A stretch of 64,000 nt of DNA from assembly GCA_044223975.1 (NCBI GenBank), contig JBGALI010000006.1, forward strand, positions 1-64,000, written 5' to 3'. This DNA is from CAZCPB01 sp044223975. Its GTDB lineage: Bacteria; Planctomycetota; Phycisphaerae; Phycisphaerales; UBA1924. The notes below the pieces were generated by a model. It saw only the letters and a list, made by a program, of their open reading frames with translations, did not search any database and was not told where the DNA came from. How positions within the stretch are numbered: the first letter of the stretch is position 1; every line of letters begins with the position of its first letter. A program made the translations under genes and the position numbers. Below, in pieces: positions 17,251 through 26,036 of this stretch.

Positions 17251-18015
17251 ATGCCCCAGGCGACATTCCGCATCTGGCGCGGCCAGGGCGATCAATCCTC
17301 GTTCAAGGACTACACGACCGACGTGACCGAGGGCATGGTCGTGCTGGACGCTGTGCACCAGGTGCAGGCCGAGAGCGCTCCCGATCTGGCCTGCCGCTGG
17401 AACTGCAAGGCGGGCAAGTGCGGGTCGTGCTCGGCGGAGATCAACGGGAAGCCGCGCCTGATGTGCATGACGCGCCTGGAAACGCTGGACCTGACGGTCC
17501 CGGTGATCATCGAGCCGATGAAGTCGTTCCCGCACGTGCGCGACCTGGTGACCGACGTGTCGTGGAACTTCCGCGTCAAGAAGGCGATCAAGAAGTTCAG
17601 GCCGCGCAGGCCCGACGCGCCCGACGGCACGTGGCGGATGCAGCAGTCGGACGTGGACCGGGTGCAGGAGTTCAGGAAGTGCATCGAGTGCTTCCTGTGC
17701 CAGGACGTGTGCCACGTGCTGCGCGATCACCACAAGCACGACGAGTTCGCGGGGCCGCGGCACTTTGTCTACACGGCGGCGCTCGACATGCACCCCCTGG
17801 ACACCGAGAACCGGCTGGGCCAGATGAAGGACGAGGGCGGGATCGGGTACTGCAACATCACCAAATGCTGCACCAAGGTTTGCCCCGAGCACATCACGAT
17901 CACGGACAACGCGATCATCCCGCTCAAGGAGCGGGTGGCGGACGAGTTCTACGATCCGATCACGCGGCTATTCAAGATGTTCAAGCCGCACCGTGAGCCC
18001 GCGTCGCGGGCGTGA
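17251..18015 (+). CDS. sdhB: Succinate dehydrogenase iron-sulfur subunit
   Basis: A 254-residue protein that passes electrons from FAD to the membrane anchor. The N-terminal [2Fe-2S] ferredoxin motif CRWNCKAGKCGSC plus a fourth Cys (LMC) lies at about residues 48-74. The C-terminal cysteines CIECFLCQDVC (about 144-154) and CNITKCCTKVCP (about 201-212) hold the other two clusters. The ATG at 17251 has AAGGAG about 5 bases upstream and follows the VOC stop by two bases. It is the last gene of the sdh operon. Confidence 0.94.
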   Translation: MPQATFRIWRGQGDQSSFKDYTTDVTEGMVVLDAVHQVQAESAPDLACRWNCKAGKCGSCSAEINGKPRLMCMTRLETLDLTVPVIIEPMKSFPHVRDLVTDVSWNFRVKKAIKKFRPRRPDAPDGTWRMQQSDVDRVQEFRKCIECFLCQDVCHVLRDHHKHDEFAGPRHFVYTAALDMHPLDTENRLGQMKDEGGIGYCNITKCCTKVCPEHITITDNAIIPLKERVADEFYDPITRLFKMFKPHREPASRA

Positions 18016-18052
18016 ACCCCGGAGTCTTGGGGACTCCCAGCGGAGCCAGGCC

Positions 18053-18565
18053 ATGTTCCAGCTCAAGCCCATCGCCAAGGAGTCGATCCCTCGGGCGCTC
18101 GCGAAGGCGGAGCGGTACCGGCTGCTCAACGAGCCCCGCGAGGCCGAGAGCATCTGCCGCGACGTGCTGGCCGTGGACGGGGAGAACCAGGACGCGCTGG
18201 TGTGCCTGGTCCTCTCGCTGACGGACACGTTCCACGGGATGCAGCACAAGGCCGACGAGGTGCGCCCGCTGGCGGCGCGCCTGGCGCGCGAGTACGAGCG
18301 GGAGTACTACGCGGGCGTGGTCGAGGAGCGGTGGGGGAAGGCGCTGCTGGAGGCCGGGTACCCCACGCCGGTGGTGTACGACGCGCTGCGGATCGCGATG
18401 GCGTACTTCGACCGGTCGGAGGCGATCGCCCCGCCGGGCAACGACGACGCGGCGCTGCGCTGGAACGCGTGCGCCAGGTTCATCGAGCGCTTCCGGCTGG
18501 CGCCGGCGGTGCACTCGGACGTGCCCGATTCGGAGATGTTCGACGACGACGTCCCGAGCCGGTGA
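18053..18565 (+). CDS. Hypothetical TPR-like helical protein
   Basis: A 170-residue soluble protein without signal peptide. ALAKAERYRLLNEPREAESICRDVLAVDGENQDALVCLVLSL has the spacing of a tetratricopeptide repeat, and more helices follow. It starts 37 bp after sdhB with GGAG 8 bases before the ATG, so it probably belongs to the same transcript. No specific family or function is recognised; TPR proteins usually act as scaffolds. Confidence 0.65.
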   Translation: MFQLKPIAKESIPRALAKAERYRLLNEPREAESICRDVLAVDGENQDALVCLVLSLTDTFHGMQHKADEVRPLAARLAREYEREYYAGVVEERWGKALLEAGYPTPVVYDALRIAMAYFDRSEAIAPPGNDDAALRWNACARFIERFRLAPAVHSDVPDSEMFDDDVPSR

Positions 18566-18651
18566 TCGGTCGCGAATTCGTTCGGTGAGGCAAGCGGATC
18601 GACCCGGCGACTCGGTGCGCCGTCGGAACATGGCGCACCATGCTCGGACGA

Positions 18652-21462
18652 TTACTTGGAACGGTCCGGTGCTTTCTGGGCCAGATCGATGGCCTTCTGG
18701 ACGCGATCACTGGGGTCGGCCGGCGCGGTGTCGCGCGCACGCCGGGCGTAGTCGAGCGCCCGCTGCGGAGCGTTCTGGCTCTGGGCGATCCCGCTGAGCG
18801 CGGCGAGCGCTTCGGCCAGGTCCTCGCGGTCCTGGGACGAGAGGCCCTTGGCGCCGTTCTTCTCGTCGGCCGCGATCTGGTACGACGCGACCGAGGCCGT
18901 CAGCGGATCCACAGCCTCTTCGGCACGTCCGACCTTGAGGGTCGCGTCACCGAGGCGGCGTGCGGCCCGCGCGTGCTCCAGGCGCATGATCGCGTTGTCG
19001 GGGGTGCGGTCGGCGATGTCGGCGTACGCGGCAACCGCGCGGCGCATGTTCTCGATGCCCTCGGGTCCGCGCCCGGCGTCGACCTGAGCCTGGCCCAGTT
19101 TCAGGACGCCGCGGCTAAGGTAGTAGCGGACCTGGCTGTCGTCGGGGGTTGGCCCGTAGATCTCGCGCATGCGGGACACATACTGGTTGAACCTCGTGAC
19201 CGCGTCCTCGTAGTTCTGACGCTTTACGGCGATGTCGCCCGCCAGCTCGATCAGACGCGCGGCGGTGCCGGCGAAGCGTTTGTCGTCGGGGTCCTGCGTG
19301 GGATAGTCGCCCGCCGCGGTGAGCGCCTTCTGGAGCACGGCTTCCGCGTCGACGTCGCGGTTGAGTCCGAGGAGCAGACGGGCAACCTTGTCGCTCATGA
19401 CCACCACGTCGCGCCGGTTGGTGGCGTTGGTGGGCGCGGCGGCGAACAGGGCCTCGCGGATCGCCAGCGACTTGCGGTACTCCTCCAGGGCCGCCTCCGT
19501 GTTGTGGCGGTGCTCGTGCAGGCGCCCGAGCTTGTTGTGCGCGACGCCGACCTCGCGCTGCAGATCGGCCCGAGCAAACGAGCCCTCGGGTGCGCCGTCG
19601 GCCAGCGCCTGCACGATCGACAGCGCCTCGCGGTACAGCGGCTCGGCCTCGTCGGCCTTGGCGGATTCGAGACGCCGGTCGCCCTGGGCGGTGAGGACGC
19701 GGCTTAGCTGGCGCTGCGCCGCGGGACGGTGCGGGCCGTCGGTCGCCGCGGCTTTCGTGGTCAGCTCGCGGCTTTCGGCCAGAAGGGTGTCGGCCTCCTT
19801 TGCCGCGTTGGCGCGGTTGAGCACGAACGCCAGGTGCTCGAGCCCGTCGGCGAGGTCGATCGCGGCGGTAGGGTCTTCCGGTGACTGCGCGACGATGGAG
19901 CGGCGCAGCTGCACGGACTTGCGGAAGAACGCGATCGCGTCCTGCGGCTGGCCCTCGTTGGCGCTGCGGCCGCCGCCGACCACCATGCCCAGGCGGTCGA
20001 GCGAGTCGGCGAGCATCCTGACGAGTTTCGGATCGTCGACGCCCTCGGCCTGGAGCTTCTCGAGCACGGCGCGGGCGGTGTCGACGGTGACCTTGCGGAT
20101 CGCCGTCCCGCCCTCGGTGCGCTGGATGATGGTCTCGGTGCCCGTCATGAAATCGCCGGCGAAGTCGCGCAGCTGCTCGTACTTGGCCTGGGTCTTTTTC
20201 TCTGCCGCGGCCGCGAGTTCCGCGTTGCGTACAGCGACGTTGCGCGCGGCGCGGGCCTGCTGCATCTGCCAGAACGTGCCCGTGAGCCCGGCGCCCAGGG
20301 CCACGATCACCGCCGCGACCGCCGCCACGGGGACCCGGTTCCGGACCACAAACTTGCCGAAGTGGTAGTGCCACGTCTCAGGCGCCGCGATCACCGGCCG
20401 GTCGTGGAGGTGGTTCTCGATGTCGTGCGCGAACTGCTCGGCCGACGTGTAGCGGCGTCGCGGACTCTTGCGCATGGCCATCAGGATGATGTTGTCGATG
20501 TCCCCGGAGAGGGCGCGGCGGAGCTTGGTGGGGGCCATCTCGCGCCGCCGCCCGATCTCTTCGGCCGTGATGGTCCGCGTCTGGCCGTCGCTGGTAGTGA
20601 CTTCCGCGGGGCGCGTGACGGCGGTGCTGGGGCGGTCGGGCTCCTCCTCGCACACGATGCGCTCGATCTCGGCCTGCACCCGGCTGCGGATCTGGTAGGG
20701 ACGGCGACCCGTCATCAGCTCGTACAGCAGCACGCCCATCGAGTAGATGTCGCTGGCGGTCGAGATCGGCTCGCCCTTGACCTGTTCGGGGCTGGCGTAC
20801 TCGGGCGTCATCACCCGCGCCTCGGGGAGCGTGTCGAGCGTGAAGCCGGCCAGGTCCGGGTTGAGCATCTTGGCGATGCCGAAGTCGACCAGCTTGGGCT
20901 CGCCGTCGGGCGAGACGAGGATGTTGCCGGGCTTGAGGTCGCGGTGGACGATGAGGTTCTGGTGCGCGTACTGCACCGCCGCGCAGACCTTGATGAAGAG
21001 CACCAGGCGTTCGCGGGCGGTGAGCTGCTGGCTGTCGCAGTACTCGTCGATGGGCTGGCCCTGGACATACTCCATCACGAAGTACGGCCGGCCGTCCTCG
21101 GTGGCGCCGGCGTCCAGGACGCGCGCGATGTTGGGGTGGCTGAGCGAGCCGATGACTTTTCGCTCGACCTCGAAGCGTTTCAGGATCTCGCGGGTATCCA
21201 TGCCGCGCTTCACGAGCTTGATGGCGACGTGGCGCTGCATCTCCTCGCCCTCGCGGAGGGCCAGGATCACCGAGCCCATGCCGCCGTGGCCGAGCTCGCG
21301 GACGACCCGGTACGGGCCGATCCGGGCGGGGATGTCGCGGAGTTCGAGGAAGCGCCGAGTGCCCGAGGAGTGCTCGGGGGGCAGGGCTCCGGTTGCGTGG
21401 TCATCCCCGGGTGGTTGCGACCCGTGCCCTGGGGGCGGCGCTGGATTCTCTGACATCGTCAA
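18652..21462 (-). CDS. Membrane Ser/Thr protein kinase with TPR sensor region
   Basis: A 936-residue PknB-type kinase. The kinase domain (about residues 47-345) has LGHGGMGSVILA, the lysine in HVAIKLVKRGMD, the catalytic loop HRDLKPGNIL, DFGIAKML and the activation segment YASPEQVKGE. One membrane span (about 375-398, VAAVAAVIVALGAGLTGTFW) is followed by about 520 residues of helical, TPR-like repeats. The protein runs convergent to the TPR-like gene at 18053 and divergent from the lysyl-oxidase-like gene. No sigma factor gene is adjacent, unlike the 9-kb kinase. Confidence 0.9.
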   Translation of the reverse strand: MTMSENPAPPPGHGSQPPGDDHATGALPPEHSSGTRRFLELRDIPARIGPYRVVRELGHGGMGSVILALREGEEMQRHVAIKLVKRGMDTREILKRFEVERKVIGSLSHPNIARVLDAGATEDGRPYFVMEYVQGQPIDEYCDSQQLTARERLVLFIKVCAAVQYAHQNLIVHRDLKPGNILVSPDGEPKLVDFGIAKMLNPDLAGFTLDTLPEARVMTPEYASPEQVKGEPISTASDIYSMGVLLYELMTGRRPYQIRSRVQAEIERIVCEEEPDRPSTAVTRPAEVTTSDGQTRTITAEEIGRRREMAPTKLRRALSGDIDNIILMAMRKSPRRRYTSAEQFAHDIENHLHDRPVIAAPETWHYHFGKFVVRNRVPVAAVAAVIVALGAGLTGTFWQMQQARAARNVAVRNAELAAAAEKKTQAKYEQLRDFAGDFMTGTETIIQRTEGGTAIRKVTVDTARAVLEKLQAEGVDDPKLVRMLADSLDRLGMVVGGGRSANEGQPQDAIAFFRKSVQLRRSIVAQSPEDPTAAIDLADGLEHLAFVLNRANAAKEADTLLAESRELTTKAAATDGPHRPAAQRQLSRVLTAQGDRRLESAKADEAEPLYREALSIVQALADGAPEGSFARADLQREVGVAHNKLGRLHEHRHNTEAALEEYRKSLAIREALFAAAPTNATNRRDVVVMSDKVARLLLGLNRDVDAEAVLQKALTAAGDYPTQDPDDKRFAGTAARLIELAGDIAVKRQNYEDAVTRFNQYVSRMREIYGPTPDDSQVRYYLSRGVLKLGQAQVDAGRGPEGIENMRRAVAAYADIADRTPDNAIMRLEHARAARRLGDATLKVGRAEEAVDPLTASVASYQIAADEKNGAKGLSSQDREDLAEALAALSGIAQSQNAPQRALDYARRARDTAPADPSDRVQKAIDLAQKAPDRSK

Positions 21463-21655
21463 CCCCCTGTTTTGAGCCGGACGATCATATTCTGCGCCGC
21501 CGCCCGACCCTATTGGCGCATTCGGAGGACGCCGTGGGAAGTCGGCCGGCGAGATTTTCGGTCACAGGCGTTCGCGACTTCACCGTTGCGTTCGGGGAGG
21601 GATGCTGGGATACTCGCCGGGTGCCGCGCCAGCCGCGGAGAGTACGGGGAACTGC

Positions 21656-23263
21656 ATGAGAGTGCCGGGCTTGCCGTCGGTCGGATGTCGCGTCGCGGGC
21701 CTTGCCGCGATGGCGGTGATCCCCTGCGCGGCCCTGGCCCAGCCCGCCGACCTGCTCCCTGACATCATCGTCGATACCAACACCCTGTACGACAACGTGG
21801 TGGCCGTTCAGAACGGCCGCACCTACATCCGCCTCAGCAACGGGACGCCGAACATCGGGGCGGGCAAGCTGCACCTTCGGGGGGGAGACCGCTACGCCGA
21901 CGGCTCGCAGGACGTCTGGCAGCGCGTGTTCCGCGATGACGGATCGTCGTGGGAGCGTCTGGCGGGAAAGTTCGCCTACCACGCGGCGCACTCCCACATC
22001 CACTTCGATGATTGGGCGGTGTACCGCCTTCGCACGCGGATCGACGGTGACCAGGTCGGGCCCGTGGTTGCCGAGGGTGTGAAGACCAGCTTCTGCATCC
22101 TCGATCTTCAGCCTTACGACGTCACGCTCCCAGGGTACAAGCCGTCCGGGGAGTTTCACGTTTGTGACTCGCAGACGCAGGGGTTGTCGGTGGGCTGGAT
22201 GGACGTGTACTCGCGCAGCCTCGAGGGGCAGACGATCGACATCACGGGCGTCCCGGACGGGGAGTACTGGATCGAGTCGGAAGTCGACCCGAACAACGGC
22301 GTGCTCGAGCAGGACGAACTCAACAACGTGTCACGTATCCCCATCGTGCTGAGCGGAGGGTCGACCATCACGCTCGATCGGTACGAGCCCAACGAGTCGA
22401 TCGCGAGCGTCAAGGTGCGCCCCGTGGGAGGCGCGAACAGCCCGAACCTCGGGCCCGTCGGGCCCGTGGGCGTGATCCCGCACCTTTCGATGCACAAGTC
22501 CACCAACTCTGATTACTTCAGGTTTTATTCCCCGGGCACCGGCACAAACGACGCGTGGGCCCGGATCGACTTTGACCAGGCCAAGGGCGACCTTGATTTT
22601 CGGCTGCTTTCGGACACCGGATCGGTTCTCGCCCAGAGCACCGGCCACACGGGCATGGAGAAGGTCGGGCTGCTGGGGCGGCCGCGCGGCTGGTACAACC
22701 TGCATGTCTACGGGTACCTGGGCGCTACGCAGATCGACTACACGCTCACGATCAAGCCCGCCACGAGCGACCCGCCCGAAATCGTGGTGGTGTCGCCGCC
22801 GGCGGGCGATGTGCACCTGACGCACGGCGTCGACACGCTGAAGGTTGAGTGGTTCGCGGCAGATACCGACGGCGACCCGACGTGGGTCACCGTGTACCTG
22901 TGCCCGAATCACGCGATTGACGGAACCGAGACCCTGATCCCCACGTCCGTTAACACGCCGGGCGACCTTGGGTTTCACTTCGTGAACTCCGCGTACGTGG
23001 CGCCCGGGACGTACTGGGTGTACTGCGCCGTGACCGACGGCGGCAGCGTCACCGGGGCGTGGTCCGAGGGCACGGTCACGTTCCACGATCACGACCACTG
23101 CCTGGCCGATTACGACCACGACGGGTGGGCGACGGGCGTCGACTTCGATGAGTTCGTCGCGGCCTTCGTGGCGGGCGATTCGAGCGCTGATGTCGACGAC
23201 AACTCGTTCGTAAACGGCGACGACTTCGACGGGTTCATGGACGCGTTCATCGCGGGGTGCTGA
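21656..23263 (+). CDS. Secreted lysyl-oxidase-like protein with dockerin-type C-terminus
   Basis: A 535-residue exported protein. A signal peptide (ending AALAQ) precedes a lysyl-oxidase-like domain (about 33-235). Copper-type histidines are at 109, 112, 114 and 116 (YHAAHSHIHFDDW). Conserved segments are KTSFCILD, CDSQTQGLSVGWMDVY, GQTIDITGVPDGEYW and EQDELNNVSRIPI. A beta-rich middle resembles a pre-peptidase C-terminal domain. The end (DYDHDGWATGVDFDEFVAAF ... FVNGDDFDGFMDAFIAGC) is a paired EF-hand, dockerin-like repeat with terminal Gly-Cys. Lysyl oxidases oxidise lysine side chains to aldehydes for cross-linking; activity here is inferred. The ATG at 21656 puts a proper signal peptide first. 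Confidence 0.82.
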   Translation: MRVPGLPSVGCRVAGLAAMAVIPCAALAQPADLLPDIIVDTNTLYDNVVAVQNGRTYIRLSNGTPNIGAGKLHLRGGDRYADGSQDVWQRVFRDDGSSWERLAGKFAYHAAHSHIHFDDWAVYRLRTRIDGDQVGPVVAEGVKTSFCILDLQPYDVTLPGYKPSGEFHVCDSQTQGLSVGWMDVYSRSLEGQTIDITGVPDGEYWIESEVDPNNGVLEQDELNNVSRIPIVLSGGSTITLDRYEPNESIASVKVRPVGGANSPNLGPVGPVGVIPHLSMHKSTNSDYFRFYSPGTGTNDAWARIDFDQAKGDLDFRLLSDTGSVLAQSTGHTGMEKVGLLGRPRGWYNLHVYGYLGATQIDYTLTIKPATSDPPEIVVVSPPAGDVHLTHGVDTLKVEWFAADTDGDPTWVTVYLCPNHAIDGTETLIPTSVNTPGDLGFHFVNSAYVAPGTYWVYCAVTDGGSVTGAWSEGTVTFHDHDHCLADYDHDGWATGVDFDEFVAAFVAGDSSADVDDNSFVNGDDFDGFMDAFIAGC

Positions 23264-23284
23264 GGGGCCGCCCCGCGGCGCCGA

Positions 23285-24514
23285 TCACTGCCCGAGGGCG
23301 CGCAGCACGACCGTCGCGTAGGCCCCGCGCGGCAGTTCGAACGACGCGATTCGCTTCAGGCGCTTGCCCGAGGCGGTGAGGTCGTCCCGCGCGGCGTTGG
23401 ACATCTCGAACCTCTCGGCGCGGACCAGGAGCGGCCGAGGAGCCTCGCCGAAGAACGGGCGGCGCAGACCGGGGATGCGAAGCTGCGGTAGGTCGATGCC
23501 CTCGGACGCGAGGGCCGCGCCGGCGGCGCCGGCCCACGGCTCGACAAGCTGGGATTTGGGCGCCAGCAGCGGCACGACAAGGTCGCGCCATTCGGCGCCG
23601 ACCGCACCTGCCGCGGGGAAGACCAGCTCGCCGAAGTCGTCGGGGGTCTTGAGCGGCGTGCTTCCCGCCTCCGTGGCGATTCGCGTGGCGAGGGTGCGGG
23701 CGGTGGCGTTCCAGAGGTGGGATTGGAAGGCCTCGACGCACATGAGCTGGAAGAACGTCGGCAGCGCCGCGAACGCGTCGCGGAAGGTCCCTCCCGCGGC
23801 GAGGCATTCGACGGCGGCGCGGTCGGGGGAGCGCGGAAGCTGGGCCAGCAACTCGGGCCAGCGTCCCCACATGGAGGCGCAGAGGCGTGTGAACCGGCGC
23901 TTGGCGCCGCTGTCCTTGCGCGCGGGCGTGCCGATGGCCAGCCGAAGAGCGCCCTCAAAATCACCCTCGATCAACCGGCGTGCGATGAAGCCGCCGCCGT
24001 GGCGTGCGGACCCGAAGCGCTGGTCGCCGAAGTAATTGACGACGAGCAGGGCTCTGGCCGCGCCCGTATTTGAGGCAGGCGCGCAGTCGAGCAGCGTCGC
24101 GGCGCGGCGGTCCATCTCGGTGCACGCGTCGCGCGAAAGGTCCCGCACGACGATCGTGAACCGGTTACCCTCGATTGCCTCGGAGTCGATCGCCCGCTCG
24201 CACCAGCCGCGGAGCGACGCCGTCCAGCCCGGGCCCTCGACGCTCGCCGGCAGGGCTCCCGAGGCGTGAACAGAGACGAGCTGCGTGGTCTGCGCGTGCT
24301 TGTCCTTGAGACCGGCGTAGCTCGTGGCGTTCGGCCGGGTGCGCAACGCTCTGGCCAGATGCTGCACGGCGTCGGGCGTAGTGAGCGATGTTTTGGAGAG
24401 CGTGTACACCGCGTGCGGGAACCGGGGCTCGCCGCGCTCGCGGAGCGAGGCGATGAACGCCTCGGAGACTCGCTCCTCGACGATGAAGTCCGCGGGCTGG
24501 CGCCGGATAGTCAT
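23285..24514 (-). CDS. truD: tRNA pseudouridine(13) synthase
   Basis: A 409-residue enzyme that converts U13 of certain tRNAs to pseudouridine. The catalytic motif SYAGLKDKHAQTTQLVSV (about 66-83) contains the nucleophilic aspartate. NYFGDQRFG (about 160-168) is the second TruD signature, and EGNRFTIVVRDL lies between. The N-terminus MTIRRQPADFIVEE matches family starts. A longer in-frame extension to 25180 lies antisense to other genes and is not credible. It is convergent with the lysyl-oxidase-like gene, with only 21 bp between stops. Confidence 0.92.
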   Translation of the reverse strand: MTIRRQPADFIVEERVSEAFIASLRERGEPRFPHAVYTLSKTSLTTPDAVQHLARALRTRPNATSYAGLKDKHAQTTQLVSVHASGALPASVEGPGWTASLRGWCERAIDSEAIEGNRFTIVVRDLSRDACTEMDRRAATLLDCAPASNTGAARALLVVNYFGDQRFGSARHGGGFIARRLIEGDFEGALRLAIGTPARKDSGAKRRFTRLCASMWGRWPELLAQLPRSPDRAAVECLAAGGTFRDAFAALPTFFQLMCVEAFQSHLWNATARTLATRIATEAGSTPLKTPDDFGELVFPAAGAVGAEWRDLVVPLLAPKSQLVEPWAGAAGAALASEGIDLPQLRIPGLRRPFFGEAPRPLLVRAERFEMSNAARDDLTASGKRLKRIASFELPRGAYATVVLRALGQ

Positions 24515-24549
24515 GCGGTGGGCGGCATGGTAGGGGGGCCGCGCCGGGC

Positions 24550-25035
24550 TCAGGCTTTCTTCCGAACCGCGAACTTCAGTCCGGACCACGTTTGATCGAC
24601 GGCGCACACCTTGTAGTCCACGATCCCCGTGGCGAGCGCGGCGTCGCGCACGACACTCTCGTTCATGTCGGTCACCACGCCCGAGGACTTCTTCGGCCAG
24701 ATCACCCAGAGCCCATCGCGCCCGATGGCGCGGCGCACGCTCGCGAGCCTCCGCGTGTATTCGGGCGCGGAGGTGACGAACCAGAGGATCAGGTCCGCCT
24801 GGGTTCGAAGCGAATCGGAGAAGCACACGCCGTCCGGAAGTGGCCGCAATATCTCCGCGAAAGCGTCGGGGGCGCCCAGCAGCGTCACCCTGGCGCCGGG
24901 CTTGATGCCGAGTTTCTTGGGGAGGGGCGTGCCCGAGTAGCCGGCCGGGGCTGGGATGCCTGGTGCGGCACGTGAGGCTGGCTTGGGGCGACGCGCCGGG
25001 GCGCTCTTGAGCGGCTTTCGTGGCACACTGGGCAT
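24550..25035 (-). CDS. DUF3052 family protein
   Basis: A 161-residue protein. A basic, proline-rich N-terminal tail of about 30 residues leads into a DUF3052-like domain: KLGIKPGARVTLLGAP, ILWFVTSAPEYTRRLASVRRAIGRDGLWVIWPKKSSGVVTDMNE (given in part), and WSGLKFAVRKK at the end. The function of the family is not established. The ATG at 25035 is chosen because GGAGG lies 8 bases upstream. It sits 35 bp upstream of truD on the same strand and may be co-transcribed with it. Confidence 0.75.
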   Translation of the reverse strand: MPSVPRKPLKSAPARRPKPASRAAPGIPAPAGYSGTPLPKKLGIKPGARVTLLGAPDAFAEILRPLPDGVCFSDSLRTQADLILWFVTSAPEYTRRLASVRRAIGRDGLWVIWPKKSSGVVTDMNESVVRDAALATGIVDYKVCAVDQTWSGLKFAVRKKA

Positions 25036-25171
25036 CGACAACCTCCGGGGCACCGGTTCGGGGGCTCGCCGGGATCAGTCTACCGAACTTTGCCCGTGCG
25101 GATTGGTTGCTGCGCACCGATCTGTCCGCATACTTGGGATGGGCCCGCGGTGGCGTGCCGGGAGCAAGTCG

Positions 25172-25936
25172 ATGCGTCATCAGTTCGCGGCCGCGGCGGC
25201 TCTTTGTGTGTCGGCCGCGGTGTCACGTGCCGGCGTGGTGCTGATCGGCGCCGACCGCGACAACACGCTCTACGAGATCGACGACGGATCGATCAGCAAC
25301 GGGTCCGGGGCGTACCTGTTCTCGGGGGTTACAGCCCAGGACACACGCCGGCGCGCGCTGCTGCGGTTCGACGTCGCCGGCGCCGTTCCTTCGGGGGCGA
25401 AGATTCTCTCGGCTTCGCTGACGCTGCACATGTCGAGGACGACGTCGGCGACCGAGGAGGTAGCGCTCCATCGGGTGCTTTCGGACTGGGGCGAGGGAAG
25501 TTCCGACGGTGCGGGCGAAGAGGGCAACGGCGCGCCCTCGCAGGCCGGCGATGCCACGTGGATCCACACGTTCTACCCCGGCTCGAAGTGGGTCACGTCC
25601 GGCGGTGACTTTGGCGCGGAGGTGAGCGCCGCGATCGGCGTCACCGGCGACGGCTTCTACACCTGGGCGTCGGCGGGCACGGCGTCCGATGTGCAGGGCT
25701 GGTTGGACGCGCCGGGAGGGAATTTCGGCTGGATCGTTCTCGGCGATGAGTCGGCGATTCAGACCGCCAAGCGGTTCGATTCGCGTGAGAACCCCACGGA
25801 GTCGTTCCGCCCCGTTCTGCGCGTGGAGTTCGCGCCTTCACCCGGGGTGTTCACCCTTGCGGGCATCACGGCTGGCTTGGCGGCGGTGCGACGGCGGCGG
25901 CGCACCGATCGACGCGCAGCAATCGGAGTTCTCTGA
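25172..25936 (+). CDS. Exported DNRLRE-like protein with PEP-CTERM-like tail
   Basis: A 254-residue protein. A signal peptide (MRHQFAAAAALCVSAAVSRA) precedes a DNRLRE-like beta domain: DNTLYEIDDGSISNGSGAYLFSG at the start, RRALLRFDVAGAVPSGAKILSASL in the middle and WIVLGDES.. later. The C-terminus PSPGVFTLAGITAGLAAVRRRRR is a sorting signal of PEP-CTERM type (short motif, hydrophobic stretch, arginine cluster) with an extra 12 residues after the arginines. It is probably anchored or processed at the envelope. GGAG lies 8 bases before the ATG. Confidence 0.72.
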   Translation: MRHQFAAAAALCVSAAVSRAGVVLIGADRDNTLYEIDDGSISNGSGAYLFSGVTAQDTRRRALLRFDVAGAVPSGAKILSASLTLHMSRTTSATEEVALHRVLSDWGEGSSDGAGEEGNGAPSQAGDATWIHTFYPGSKWVTSGGDFGAEVSAAIGVTGDGFYTWASAGTASDVQGWLDAPGGNFGWIVLGDESAIQTAKRFDSRENPTESFRPVLRVEFAPSPGVFTLAGITAGLAAVRRRRRTDRRAAIGVL

Positions 25937-26036
25937 AACTCGTGTAGCATTTTAGAGGGCGGTCGGTTAGGCTGAGCCTCGAACTCTAGAGGGGTTCGTA
26001 GGGCGCTTGGGCGTGAGGGGCGGGGAGTTTGCCGCG

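Noticed and set aside
24515..25180. N-terminal extension of TruD on the minus strand
   Set aside because: TruD proteins start near MTIRRQPADF. The extension lies over the DUF3052 gene in another frame and has no homology-like features.
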